Origin: Bacteroidales bacterium Bact_14
Lineage (GTDB): Bacteria; Bacteroidota; Bacteroidia; Bacteroidales; UBA932
NCBI GenBank assembly: GCA_001602865.1
Contig: LUZF01000008.1
Span: 1 to 48,832 of the forward strand
Length of the DNA: 48,832 nt
Direction: 5' to 3'
The translations under genes and the position numbers were made by a program. The stretch's first letter is position 1; each line of letters starts with the position of its first letter. The notes below the pieces were generated by a model. That model was not told the origin of the DNA. It ran no database searches and saw only the letters and a list, made by a program, of their open reading frames with translations. Shown one piece after another: positions 37,292-45,262 of the stretch.

Positions 37292-38240
37292 CCTGCTTGC
37301 CCAGGTTCCCGACGAGGAACTGATCCGCCGGCAGGAATTCACGGACGCGCGCCTGGAAGAGGCGATGCCCGAAGGCCTTTCCTTCCTTGGGCGCATCTCC
37401 GAAAAACTGAACCGCCAGCTGGTCGGCCCGCTGTACTGGGGCTGGCCGGTTTCCGCGGCCAACCGCTACCTGGAGAACTCCCAGATCGGCCGGGCCGGGA
37501 AGCGGTACGAGCCCCGGCCGGCGCCGGTCGAGACGGCGCCGCTGCCGGTCCTGCGCGCCGCCGGCGGGGTCGGAACCGACTTTGACTTTATCAATTACTT
37601 GATAGACAGTGGAATGAGCGAGGAGGCGGTCGTGCTCCTCCAGGGCACGGCGTATGCGCCTTCGGATACGCTGGACTATCTGCGGGGCTGGGCCTGCTAT
37701 GCGACCCGGCGGCTCGCGGAGGCGTCCCGCGCCTTCGACCGCGTCCCGGCAGGCTCCCCCTGGTACGACAAATCCCTCTTTTTCAGCGCCGCGTCGAAGG
37801 CCTACCTGGGCGACTATGCCGGGGCTGAGGCGCAGCTGCAGGGCTATGGCGGGCCTTATGCGGATCTCCGGCAGAGCCAGCTGGCGGACCTGGCGGTCCT
37901 CCGCGGGCCGGACAATTTCCCGTCGAAAAGCCCGTGGGTCGCCGCCGGACTGTCGGCGCTGGTGCCGGGCCTGGGCCGGGTGTACACCCACCAGTACGGC
38001 GTCGCGGTCGAGTCGCTGCTCGTCTGCGGCGGCTTCGCGGCCATCACCGTTGAAAATTACAGACACTACGGGCCCATCTGGAGCACCATCCTTTTCGGGA
38101 CACTGGGTTCGCTCTTCTACCTGGGCAATATTTATGGCAGTTATCTATCCGTCGAACTATACAATGAAAGGATGCGGGACGCGCAGGACACGGCTGTTCT
38201 GCTGCATATGCATATTCCTCTGCGCAGCGCTTTCCGTTAG
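37245..38240 (+). CDS. Exported helical-repeat protein with TM2-like membrane tail
   Basis: 331 residues. Signal peptide MTRFSITTFLLLVSVSLLAQ. The middle (about 105-210) has TPR-like pairs (MSEEAVVLLQGTAY, WACYATRRLAEASRAFDRV, YDKSLFFSAASKAYLGDYAGAEAQLQ). The C-terminal part (about 225-300) has hydrophobic segments opened by SALVPGLGRVYTHQYG, which resembles the PGLGQ-Y entry of TM2/DUF5683-like domains. It overlaps both neighbours. It shares layout with the next protein. Function unknown. Confidence 0.75.
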   Translation: MTRFSITTFLLLVSVSLLAQVPDEELIRRQEFTDARLEEAMPEGLSFLGRISEKLNRQLVGPLYWGWPVSAANRYLENSQIGRAGKRYEPRPAPVETAPLPVLRAAGGVGTDFDFINYLIDSGMSEEAVVLLQGTAYAPSDTLDYLRGWACYATRRLAEASRAFDRVPAGSPWYDKSLFFSAASKAYLGDYAGAEAQLQGYGGPYADLRQSQLADLAVLRGPDNFPSKSPWVAAGLSALVPGLGRVYTHQYGVAVESLLVCGGFAAITVENYRHYGPIWSTILFGTLGSLFYLGNIYGSYLSVELYNERMRDAQDTAVLLHMHIPLRSAFR

Positions 38241-38892
38241 CGCCCAGAGCCGCGAGGAGTGGCTGCTGCGGGCCGTGGAGCAGGAACGCGAGGCGTTCCG
38301 CGCCGCGACCGCCGCGGAGGCGAACGCGGCCCTGCTCGCCAAGGCCCGCTGCCTGAAGCAGGCGGGCAGCTACGGCGACGCCGCCGCGACGCTGACGCGC
38401 CTGGCGATGTACGCGCTGACGCCGGAGGAGCAGCAGGAGGTCCTGTATGAGAAGGAGCTCTGCAGCTATCTGGCGGGCGACTTCGAAGCCGCTGCCTCCT
38501 TCGCCGACGAGTTCAACGCCGGCTTCGAACCCTGGGAAGCCAAGCGCAAGCTGGATACGCTGGTGTATGCGATGGCGGGCCGCGGCGAGGCGCTTCCCCT
38601 GAAGAAGGACGGCACGGCGATGGCCCTCGCATTCCTGCCCCCGCTGGGGCACTGGTACACCGGCAACTACGGCGAAGGCCTGCTTTCGATGGGCCTCAAT
38701 GCTTTCGCCGCCGGCATCGGCGCCGTCAATATCTGGTGGTGCAACTACCTGACCGCCTTCCTCGCCGGCGCCGTCGCCCTCGACTACACCTTTATGGGCA
38801 ACCAGGCCCGCGCCTCCTTCCTCGTCGAGCAGTACAACTACCGGCTCCGCGAAGACTACCGCCGCTCCCTCATCCAATCGCTATATCCGTAG
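38164..38892 (+). CDS. Exported helical-repeat protein with TM2-like membrane tail, paralogue
   Basis: 242 residues from the ATG at 38164, which starts a signal peptide (LFCCICIFLCAALSVSAQ). TPR-like helices at about 30-140 (AKARCLKQAGSYGDAAATLTRLAM, LCSYLAGDFEAAASFADEF) are followed by a hydrophobic tail opened by AFLPPLGHWYTGNYGEG, parallel to SALVPGLGRVYTHQYG in the previous protein. Both end in similar LVEQYNYRLRED / SVELYNERMRDA segments. The first 77 bases overlap the preceding gene. The convergent lipoprotein gene ends 26 bases away with no visible terminator between. Confidence 0.75.
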   Translation: MKGCGTRRTRLFCCICIFLCAALSVSAQSREEWLLRAVEQEREAFRAATAAEANAALLAKARCLKQAGSYGDAAATLTRLAMYALTPEEQQEVLYEKELCSYLAGDFEAAASFADEFNAGFEPWEAKRKLDTLVYAMAGRGEALPLKKDGTAMALAFLPPLGHWYTGNYGEGLLSMGLNAFAAGIGAVNIWWCNYLTAFLAGAVALDYTFMGNQARASFLVEQYNYRLREDYRRSLIQSLYP

Positions 38893-38918
38893 CTCGCCGG
38901 CCTGGCCATCCCTGAAAG

Positions 38919-39416
38919 TTAATCCCCGGAGAGGTATTTCATCAGGTTCTTGTCGATTGGAAATGTATAGTTCCAAATCGTATATGCGACTTGATGTTCT
39001 TTTCCATTAATGTTGACCGTCTCGACTTCAGTTCCTTGCTCGATGTTGCTATAACTACTTAACAAATAGCGGTACCAGGCAGGGGATTGTTCCTCGCCCT
39101 CTCCCCGGGAAAGAATGCCATAGGTGCCGAAATCAATAGAGAAGTAATCTGAACCGAAGAAAGGGTCTTGGCCATTCCCTACCTCATTAGATAACTGTTT
39201 TATATCTTGCGGGGATAGTTCATAGATGATAAAGGACATTTCAGAGCCATTACCATAATTCCCAAAAGAGAGCGTAACAGGGAAGTCCAGACAATTCTCA
39301 ACAATCGTATATCCACCATCCAAACAGGTGATATCGAATAATACTTCATTATTATCGGCTTCTTTCTGACAGGAAATCATTAAGAGAGCCAATATGCATA
39401 ATAAAATACGTTTCAT
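38919..39416 (-). CDS. Small AT-rich lipoprotein, function unknown
   Basis: 165 residues. Lipobox Cys16 (LLMISC). No recognised domain; the mature part is acidic with aromatic strands (VTLSFGNYGNGSEMSFIIYEL, YTIWNYTFPIDKNLMKYL). It starts four bases after the metalloprotease-like gene stop, so both are one transcript. Base composition is clearly more AT-rich than the genes on either side, suggesting recent acquisition. Confidence 0.75.
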   Translation of the reverse strand: MKRILLCILALLMISCQKEADNNEVLFDITCLDGGYTIVENCLDFPVTLSFGNYGNGSEMSFIIYELSPQDIKQLSNEVGNGQDPFFGSDYFSIDFGTYGILSRGEGEEQSPAWYRYLLSSYSNIEQGTEVETVNINGKEHQVAYTIWNYTFPIDKNLMKYLSGD

Positions 39417-39420
39417 CGTT

Positions 39421-40959
39421 CTAATAGTATGACATTTGTGTCGTTAACTCAGTTTGTGTATAGAATGAACCTACGAATTGTTGAAGGTAAAGTTTACAGT
39501 CATTTAATACTTCGCAATAATCTAACATTGATTCAATGTCGAATACTGGTACACTTGAGATGACATCATTTGGAAATGGTTCATTTGTTTCATATTGATT
39601 ATACTGGTCAACTAAATCAATGAAAAATGGGGAATAACTATAGAACCGACTACCTATAGAAGGATACCAATATTGTCGGCTTTCCAAACAGACATCTTCG
39701 TCAGGACCAGTCTTTATATAACCTTTGGATGTATAATAGTACTCTCCAACTATCCAACCGATATATGAGGCATATGATTCTTTAACAAATTTAGAGGAAT
39801 AATAATAATCATTAAAACCTCTTTTATAATAGTGATGAACGTGCCCAAGTTCGTGAAGAACAGATCCAATACACTCATTTTGCGGTGCAGATGTCCTATT
39901 GTAAATCAATATGGTCGGAGGTGTAATAGATGAATATGGTGTTTCTCCAAAATAAGTGTTACTTGTGTCAATTGCATGAAGAACAATTCCTTGTTCAGCA
40001 CTGGAAATGTATGAACTAAGTTGGTGCGTGCTGTTGTGGTAAAAATCTACTGCACGATGCATCTCGCATTCTTTTGTAACGGATGAAATGGTATAGTAAT
40101 AGGCGCTAGGTGGTGTGTTGTCAGGCATCCCCCATAGTAGACCAACAGTCCCAATTGCTGTATGTATGGGGGAAGAACTGGAATTTCTTGAAACCACCCA
40201 ATCGTTAGTTTGATAGATAACAGTTATTGTTATAAGTGGAAGCTGATCAACACTTGATACAAGGTTGTTCGCCATAGGGTCAATAAGCACATAGCCATTA
40301 TCATTCGTATAGTCATCCACCCAAAGATCTCCATAAGAAGCACGGACCTTCAAGTTGCGCATGGGAACATATGATCCCAAAAATGAATCGTAAGTTCGTA
40401 TATACAATGGGTATTGGTAATTCTGAACCGGTCCTTTCAAATCTGTATCAGGCACTTTTGAGCAAAAGGGAAGAGCCAACGAATAAGAAATCTCATGTTG
40501 AATCTCCTCAGGAATAGTCATATTAATTGGCCAATAAGCATAAATGACAGGCACTGATGAAACAAACTCCTCTTTACAGCCGTCCGTATTGGTGTAAGTT
40601 TCCCTATACGGATTCTCATCAAATACATCCGAGGAAGAGTTGCTCTCTAACTTTGAAAGATTTGTCGGGGTGTACCCAAACGGGTAGAAAGATGTCATAA
40701 CGTTTTCCGCCTTGATCAGAGTGAAAAGCTCATTTGTGCTTTTAGGGAAGAATTTAACTGCATAGTGTGTTGGTTCTTCACCCTTTGTTGATAAAAGTGT
40801 CTCTTTTCTATTCTTAGCTAAAACGATGTTGGTCGCAGGATGATATACTGTCTCTAATGATTCATCCAACATAAAAAGATCAATGCTGTTCTCAGACTCC
40901 AATTGGGAACAAGAAATACAGAGAATTAAGAATAGGGTGGTAATAGATAATCTCTTCAT
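39421..40959 (-). CDS. Zincin-like lipoprotein with HELGH motif, AT-rich
   Basis: 512 residues from the ATG at 40959, giving a lipoprotein signal with Cys17 (LILCISC). The upstream in-frame start adds 30 hydrophobic residues and is rejected. A zinc-protease motif HELGH is at residues 369-373, with a possible third ligand Glu394 in KESYASYIGW, the arrangement of gluzincins. The N-terminal 350 residues are beta-rich and include PVIYAYWPINMTIPEEI and a carboxypeptidase-regulatory-like stretch (YDSFLGSYVPMRNLKVRASYGD). Probably a surface protease or binding protein. Codon use and base composition differ sharply from neighbours. Confidence 0.8.
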   Translation of the reverse strand: MKRLSITTLFLILCISCSQLESENSIDLFMLDESLETVYHPATNIVLAKNRKETLLSTKGEEPTHYAVKFFPKSTNELFTLIKAENVMTSFYPFGYTPTNLSKLESNSSSDVFDENPYRETYTNTDGCKEEFVSSVPVIYAYWPINMTIPEEIQHEISYSLALPFCSKVPDTDLKGPVQNYQYPLYIRTYDSFLGSYVPMRNLKVRASYGDLWVDDYTNDNGYVLIDPMANNLVSSVDQLPLITITVIYQTNDWVVSRNSSSSPIHTAIGTVGLLWGMPDNTPPSAYYYTISSVTKECEMHRAVDFYHNSTHQLSSYISSAEQGIVLHAIDTSNTYFGETPYSSITPPTILIYNRTSAPQNECIGSVLHELGHVHHYYKRGFNDYYYSSKFVKESYASYIGWIVGEYYYTSKGYIKTGPDEDVCLESRQYWYPSIGSRFYSYSPFFIDLVDQYNQYETNEPFPNDVISSVPVFDIESMLDYCEVLNDCKLYLQQFVGSFYTQTELTTQMSYY

Positions 40960-41064
40960 ATACGTAGTGAGAGAACAAATAATATGTAGTATAAACATAT
41001 ATAAGTTGTCAACTAATATAAACATAATAAGCAAATATTCAAAACACACGAAATTTCAATAAAA

Positions 41065-41085
41065 AAATATTGTTTTTCAATATTT
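41065..41085. other. AT-rich hairpin in the intergenic region
   Basis: AAATATTG (41065-41072) pairs with CAATATTT (41078-41085), five-T loop. It overlaps the proposed -33 of the nitrilase promoter. Could be an operator or a weak terminator. The rest of 40960-41166 is AT-rich with the promoter boxes noted separately. Confidence 0.35.
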
Positions 41086-41098
41086 ATTTATAATTTTG
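41070..41098 (+). promoter_or_regulatory. Candidate upstream promoter of the nitrilase-M16 pair
   Basis: TTG (41070-41072), 18 bases, then TAATTTTG (41091-41098), a perfect TAnnTTTG box. Confidence 0.5.
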
Positions 41099-41130
41099 CA
41101 GAAAGAACAAACAAGCGGCGTAATTTTTCG

Positions 41131-41138
41131 TAACTTTG
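41131..41138 (+). promoter_or_regulatory. Second -7 box of the nitrilase-M16 pair
   Basis: TAACTTTG matches TAnnTTTG, 28 bases before the nitrilase ATG. No clear -33 box. Confidence 0.4.
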
Positions 41139-41166
41139 CGGACCATTCTATAATAAGGACAAGCCC

Positions 41167-41940
41167 ATGGAAGTAAGACTGCTGCAGATGGATATCGTGT
41201 GGGGGAAGCCGGCGGAGAACCGCCGGCGGGCGGAGGCGCTGCTGCGCGAGTCGCCGGGCGCGGACTTGTACGTGCTGCCGGAGATGTTCTCGACGGGCTT
41301 CGCGACGGAGCCGGAGGGAATCGCCGAAAAGGGCAGCGACGGGTCCTGCGAGACGCTCGAGTGGCTGTGGCAGATGGCGCAGGAGATGGATGCGGCCCTG
41401 ACGGGAAGCGTCGCCGTATGTGAAGAGGGACGCTTTTTCAACCGCTGCTATTTCGTGCGCCCGGACTGGAAGATGTATGTTTATGACAAGCATCACCTGT
41501 TTACCTACAGCGCCGAAAATGAATATTTCACCCCCGGCGATGCCGCAGTCGTGGCGAAGTGGCGGGGCTGGCGTTTCCGGCTCGCGGTCTGCTACGACCT
41601 GCGTTTCCCGGTGTGGCTGCGCAACCGCGGCGACTACGACGCGCTGATCTGCGTGGCGAGCTGGCCGGACGTACGGCGCACGGCGTGGGATACGCTGCTG
41701 CGGGCGCGGGCGATCGAGAACCAGTGCTATGTCCTCGGCGTGAACCGGGTCGGGAAGGACCCTACCTGCAAGTACGACGGCGGAACGGTGCTGGTCAACC
41801 CCTTCGGGGATGTGCTCGCCGCGGCCGGGAACGGCCGGGAGGAGGTTGTCTCCGGGGAGCTGGACTTCGGGATGCTGCGTTCGTATGCGGATAAATTCCC
41901 GGTCCTGAAGGATGCCGACAAGTTTGAGTTGAAACTTTAA
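41167..41940 (+). CDS. Nitrilase-superfamily amidohydrolase, omega-amidase (YafV/NIT2) type
   Basis: 257 residues, cytoplasmic. The catalytic triad is Glu39 (LPEMFSTGF), Lys108 (DKHHLF) and Cys142 (VCYDLRFP). The MFSTGF and CYDLRFPVWLRN motifs are those of omega-amidases that hydrolyse alpha-ketoglutaramate or ketosuccinamate. Length fits the family. It is followed 15 bases later by the M16 peptidase gene. A general carbon-nitrogen hydrolase is the fallback call. Confidence 0.9.
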   Translation: MEVRLLQMDIVWGKPAENRRRAEALLRESPGADLYVLPEMFSTGFATEPEGIAEKGSDGSCETLEWLWQMAQEMDAALTGSVAVCEEGRFFNRCYFVRPDWKMYVYDKHHLFTYSAENEYFTPGDAAVVAKWRGWRFRLAVCYDLRFPVWLRNRGDYDALICVASWPDVRRTAWDTLLRARAIENQCYVLGVNRVGKDPTCKYDGGTVLVNPFGDVLAAAGNGREEVVSGELDFGMLRSYADKFPVLKDADKFELKL

Positions 41941-41955
41941 CCAAGTGTATAAACT

Positions 41956-44766
41956 ATGATGAAAAAAGTGTTTCTCGCCATGGCGCTGGCCCTCGGGCTG
42001 GCGGTGGCTGCATCTGCCCAGCAGATGCCTTCGATTCCGATCGACCCGCAGGTCCGCATCGGACAGTTGGAAAACGGACTTACGTATTACATCCGCCACA
42101 ACGAAGAGCCGAAGGACCAGGCGCATTTCTACATCGCCCAGAAGGTCGGCTCCATCCTGGAGGATGAGAACCAGCGCGGTCTTGCGCACTTCCTGGAGCA
42201 TATGTGCTTCAACGGCACCGAGCATTTCCCCGGCAACGGTGTCATCAAGTACCTTGAAACCATCGGTGTGCAGTTCGGCGGCGACCTGAACGCCTACACG
42301 TCGATTGACGAGACCGTCTATAACATCGACAACGTGCCCGTGACCGTTCCGGGCGCCATCGACTCCTGCCTCTGGATCCTCCACGACTGGGCCGACGGCC
42401 TCCTCCTCGAAGGCGAGGACATCGACAAGGAGCGCGGCGTCATCCACGAGGAGTGGCGCAGCCGCCAGAATGCGCAGATGCGTATGTACGAGCAGCTCCT
42501 GCCGAAGATCTATCCGAACAACAAGTACGCCGAGCGCCTGCCTATCGGCATTATGGAGGTGGTCGACAACTTCCCGTACCAGGCCATCCGCGACTACTAT
42601 GAGAAATGGTACCGTCCGGACCAGCAGGGCATCGTGGTCGTCGGCGACATCGACGTGGATGCGATCGAGGCCAAGATCAAGGACATCTTCGGGACCATCG
42701 CGAAGCCGGTCAATCCGGCGGAGCGCTACTATGTGCCCATCGAGGACAATGCGGAGCCCATCATCGCCGTCGCGAAGGACAAGGAGCAGCCGTATTCGAT
42801 CAGCTACATCTTCAAGAAGCACGAAGCCTTCCCAAGCGAGCTGAAGAGCTCGATGAACTACCTGATCATCCAGTATGCCCTTGACGTGATGAACATTATG
42901 GTCAGCCAGCGTCTTGAGGAGCTCGCAATGCAGCCGGAGCCGCCGTTCATGCAGGCTGACATCAGCGATGACGACTTCTTCATCGCCAAGACCGAAGGTG
43001 CCGTGATGGGCGTTGCCGTGACTTCGGACACCGGTCTTCAGAAAGGCCTTACCACGGTTTACCGCGAGATGCTCCGCATCGCCCGCAACGGCTTCACCGC
43101 CTCCGAGTACGAGCGTGCAAGAGAGGAATATATGACCCGCCTCGAGAACGCTTACAACGAGCGTGAGAAGACGAAGAGCATCAACTACTGCACGCAGTAT
43201 GTGCGTCACTTTATTGACAATGAGCCTATTCCGGGTATCGAGAACGGCTATGCGCTGGCGAACCAGCTTGCTCCGAGCCTCCCGGTGGAGATTGTGAACC
43301 AGGTCGTCGCCCAGCTGATGGGAGAGCCCGGCAATCTCGTGGTGATGTGCATGCTCCCGGACAAGGAAGGCCTGGCTACCCCGACTGAGGCGGAGGTCGC
43401 TTCCTGGATGGCCGCCGTCGAGGCGGAGGACATCGCTCCTTATGAGGATACCGTGTCCGATGAGCCCCTGATCTCCGAGCTCCCGGTGGGTGGCACCGTC
43501 ACCCGCGTGGAGAATGCCAAGTTCGGCTACCGCAAGATCACGCTCTCGAACGGCGTCAACGTCTATGTGAAGCCGACCGACTTCAAGGCCGACCAGATCC
43601 TCCTGCGCGCCTCCAGCCGCGGCGGTATTTCCCAGTATCCGGCATACGACGCCCTCAACCTCATCCTGACGAACGACTTCTTCAGCGTCGGCGGCGTGGG
43701 CAACTTCAGCGCGACTGAGCTTAACAAGGCCCTTTCGGGCAAGCAGGTCGGTCTCTCGCTGAACATCGGCTCCCTGACCGAACGAATGAGCGGTTCTTCG
43801 ACGCCGAAGGATTTCGAGACGCTGCTCCAGCTGACGTACCTCTACTTTACCGCCCTGCGGTCCGACGAGGACGCCTTCCTCTCCCTCAAGTCCCGTCTGC
43901 ACGCTTCCCTCGCAAACCAGGAGCTGCAGCCGATGTCCGCGCTGCAGGACAGCCTGAACTACGCGCTGTACAAGAACAACCCGTTCAGGAAGCGCGTCAA
44001 GGCGGACGACCTGGACAAGGTGGATTACAGCCGCATCATGCAGATCGCGCGTGAACGTTTCTCCAACGCGGCCGACTTCGACTTCGTCCTGACGGGCAAC
44101 ATCGACGAAACGGAGATGATGCCGCTGGTCGCGAAGTACCTCGGCGCGTTGCCGACTTCCGACAAGCGTGAGACCGAGAAGGACATCAACCTGTATGTCG
44201 TCAAGGGCAAGGTCGAGAATATCTTCAGCAAGAAGATGGAGACCCCGATGGCGACCGTCGCGATGATCGCCTCCGGCAAGGAGAAGTACAATCTCAAGAA
44301 CAGCCTCGCGATGGATATGATGGTCCAGACCCTGAACATCATCTTCACGGAGGAGATCCGCGAGAAGGAAGGCGGCACCTACGGCGTGAGCGTCGCTGCC
44401 GACTTCTCGAAGATGCCGAAGCCGCAGCAGATCCTCCAGATCGTCTACCAGACCGATCCGGACAAGTATGAGTATCTCAACAAGCGCATCTTCGAACTCC
44501 TGGACGATTATGCGAAGAACGGTCCGGGCGAGGAAGTCCTGTCCAAGGTGAAGGAGTATCTCCTGAAGAACTATGCCGAGAACCAGCGCGACAACAGTTA
44601 CTTCTCGGGCATCCTCCGCAGCTACCTCGAGGAAGGCATCGATTTCGATACCGATTACAGCAAGACGGTTGAGGCGATGAGTACCGCCGATCTGGCCAAG
44701 ACCCTCAAGAAGCTGATGAAGCAGGGGAACTTCAAGACCATCGTGATGGCGGGTTACAGCGAGTAA
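41956..44766 (+). CDS. M16-family zinc peptidase, two-domain, exported
   Basis: 936 residues with a signal peptide (KKVFLAMALALGLAVAASAQ). The inverted zinc motif HFLEH is at 78-82, and the third ligand is probably a Glu in the RGVIHEEWRS region. A second, non-catalytic M16 domain fills the C-terminal half, with the RxxxY-type segment in EKEGGTYGVSVAADF. This PqqL-like arrangement is common in Bacteroidales periplasmic peptide degradation. Either of two adjacent ATG codons could start it. Confidence 0.95.
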   Translation: MMKKVFLAMALALGLAVAASAQQMPSIPIDPQVRIGQLENGLTYYIRHNEEPKDQAHFYIAQKVGSILEDENQRGLAHFLEHMCFNGTEHFPGNGVIKYLETIGVQFGGDLNAYTSIDETVYNIDNVPVTVPGAIDSCLWILHDWADGLLLEGEDIDKERGVIHEEWRSRQNAQMRMYEQLLPKIYPNNKYAERLPIGIMEVVDNFPYQAIRDYYEKWYRPDQQGIVVVGDIDVDAIEAKIKDIFGTIAKPVNPAERYYVPIEDNAEPIIAVAKDKEQPYSISYIFKKHEAFPSELKSSMNYLIIQYALDVMNIMVSQRLEELAMQPEPPFMQADISDDDFFIAKTEGAVMGVAVTSDTGLQKGLTTVYREMLRIARNGFTASEYERAREEYMTRLENAYNEREKTKSINYCTQYVRHFIDNEPIPGIENGYALANQLAPSLPVEIVNQVVAQLMGEPGNLVVMCMLPDKEGLATPTEAEVASWMAAVEAEDIAPYEDTVSDEPLISELPVGGTVTRVENAKFGYRKITLSNGVNVYVKPTDFKADQILLRASSRGGISQYPAYDALNLILTNDFFSVGGVGNFSATELNKALSGKQVGLSLNIGSLTERMSGSSTPKDFETLLQLTYLYFTALRSDEDAFLSLKSRLHASLANQELQPMSALQDSLNYALYKNNPFRKRVKADDLDKVDYSRIMQIARERFSNAADFDFVLTGNIDETEMMPLVAKYLGALPTSDKRETEKDINLYVVKGKVENIFSKKMETPMATVAMIASGKEKYNLKNSLAMDMMVQTLNIIFTEEIREKEGGTYGVSVAADFSKMPKPQQILQIVYQTDPDKYEYLNKRIFELLDDYAKNGPGEEVLSKVKEYLLKNYAENQRDNSYFSGILRSYLEEGIDFDTDYSKTVEAMSTADLAKTLKKLMKQGNFKTIVMAGYSE

Positions 44767-44779
44767 CCGTTCGCAGATC

Positions 44780-44844
44780 AAGAAAAATCCATTTTTCCTG
44801 AGATATCCCGAAAAAGGGCTACTCAGAAAAAATGGATTTTTCTT
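44780..44844. terminator. Long bidirectional terminator
   Basis: A 23-bp stem with one G-U pair (44780-44802 with 44822-44844) encloses a small CCC/GGG hairpin. A-rich and T-rich arms allow it to act on both the M16 transcript (+) and the convergent small gene (-). Confidence 0.85.
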
Positions 44845-45198
44845 TTATTTGCCGAGGCCTTCTTCGATGGCGGCGGTGATGCCTTTGCGCATCTTGCCGA
44901 AGACGTTGGAGAATTCCAGTTTCGTGCCGTCGTTGAGGGTGATGACGTAGCCGGCGAGGCCGCGCTTGTCGTAGGAGGCGATTTCCGCGTACTCGAAGCA
45001 CTTGGGCTGGAAGACGAGTTTGCCGAGGAGATCCGCCATACCGGCGTTCACCTCGGCCATGACATAGACTTTCTTCGTCGAGAAGACGAGGCGTCCGTTG
45101 GTGGAGGACAGCCGTGACATATTGACGGCGGGGTCGAATTCGGCGATGACGGGCTCTTCGATGTCGTCGCGGGAGAAGGTTTTAGGCAGTTCTTGCAT
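44845..45198 (-). CDS. Small cytoplasmic protein, function unknown
   Basis: 117 residues, no signal peptide or membrane segment. It is strand-rich with NGRLVFSTKKVYVMAEV, CFEYAEIASYDKRGLAGYVITLNDGTKLEFSNVFGKMRKGI, an arrangement that could be a PH-like fold, but I do not recognise a family. It is a single gene, convergent with the M16 gene through the shared terminator and divergent from the DUF2207 gene 64 bases away. Confidence 0.65.
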   Translation of the reverse strand: MQELPKTFSRDDIEEPVIAEFDPAVNMSRLSSTNGRLVFSTKKVYVMAEVNAGMADLLGKLVFQPKCFEYAEIASYDKRGLAGYVITLNDGTKLEFSNVFGKMRKGITAAIEEGLGK

Positions 45199-45262
45199 AA
45201 TGTGGTCGATTTAAGTATCTTGTGTACAATTTTACAGATTATCGTTTAAGAAAGCAAGGATT

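Noticed and set aside
37654..38163. Extension of the last overlapping gene back to 37654
   Set aside because: The added 170 residues are Arg/Ser/Ala-rich shadow of the preceding gene; the signal peptide starts at 38164.
40960..41049. Thirty-residue hydrophobic N-terminal extension of the HELGH lipoprotein
   Set aside because: It would bury the lipoprotein signal peptide, which begins at Met31 of that frame.
41077..44781. Open frame of 1234 codons on the minus strand across the nitrilase and M16 genes
   Set aside because: Translation is Leu/His/Arg/Val-rich without domains and runs across two well-supported genes; caused by high third-position GC.
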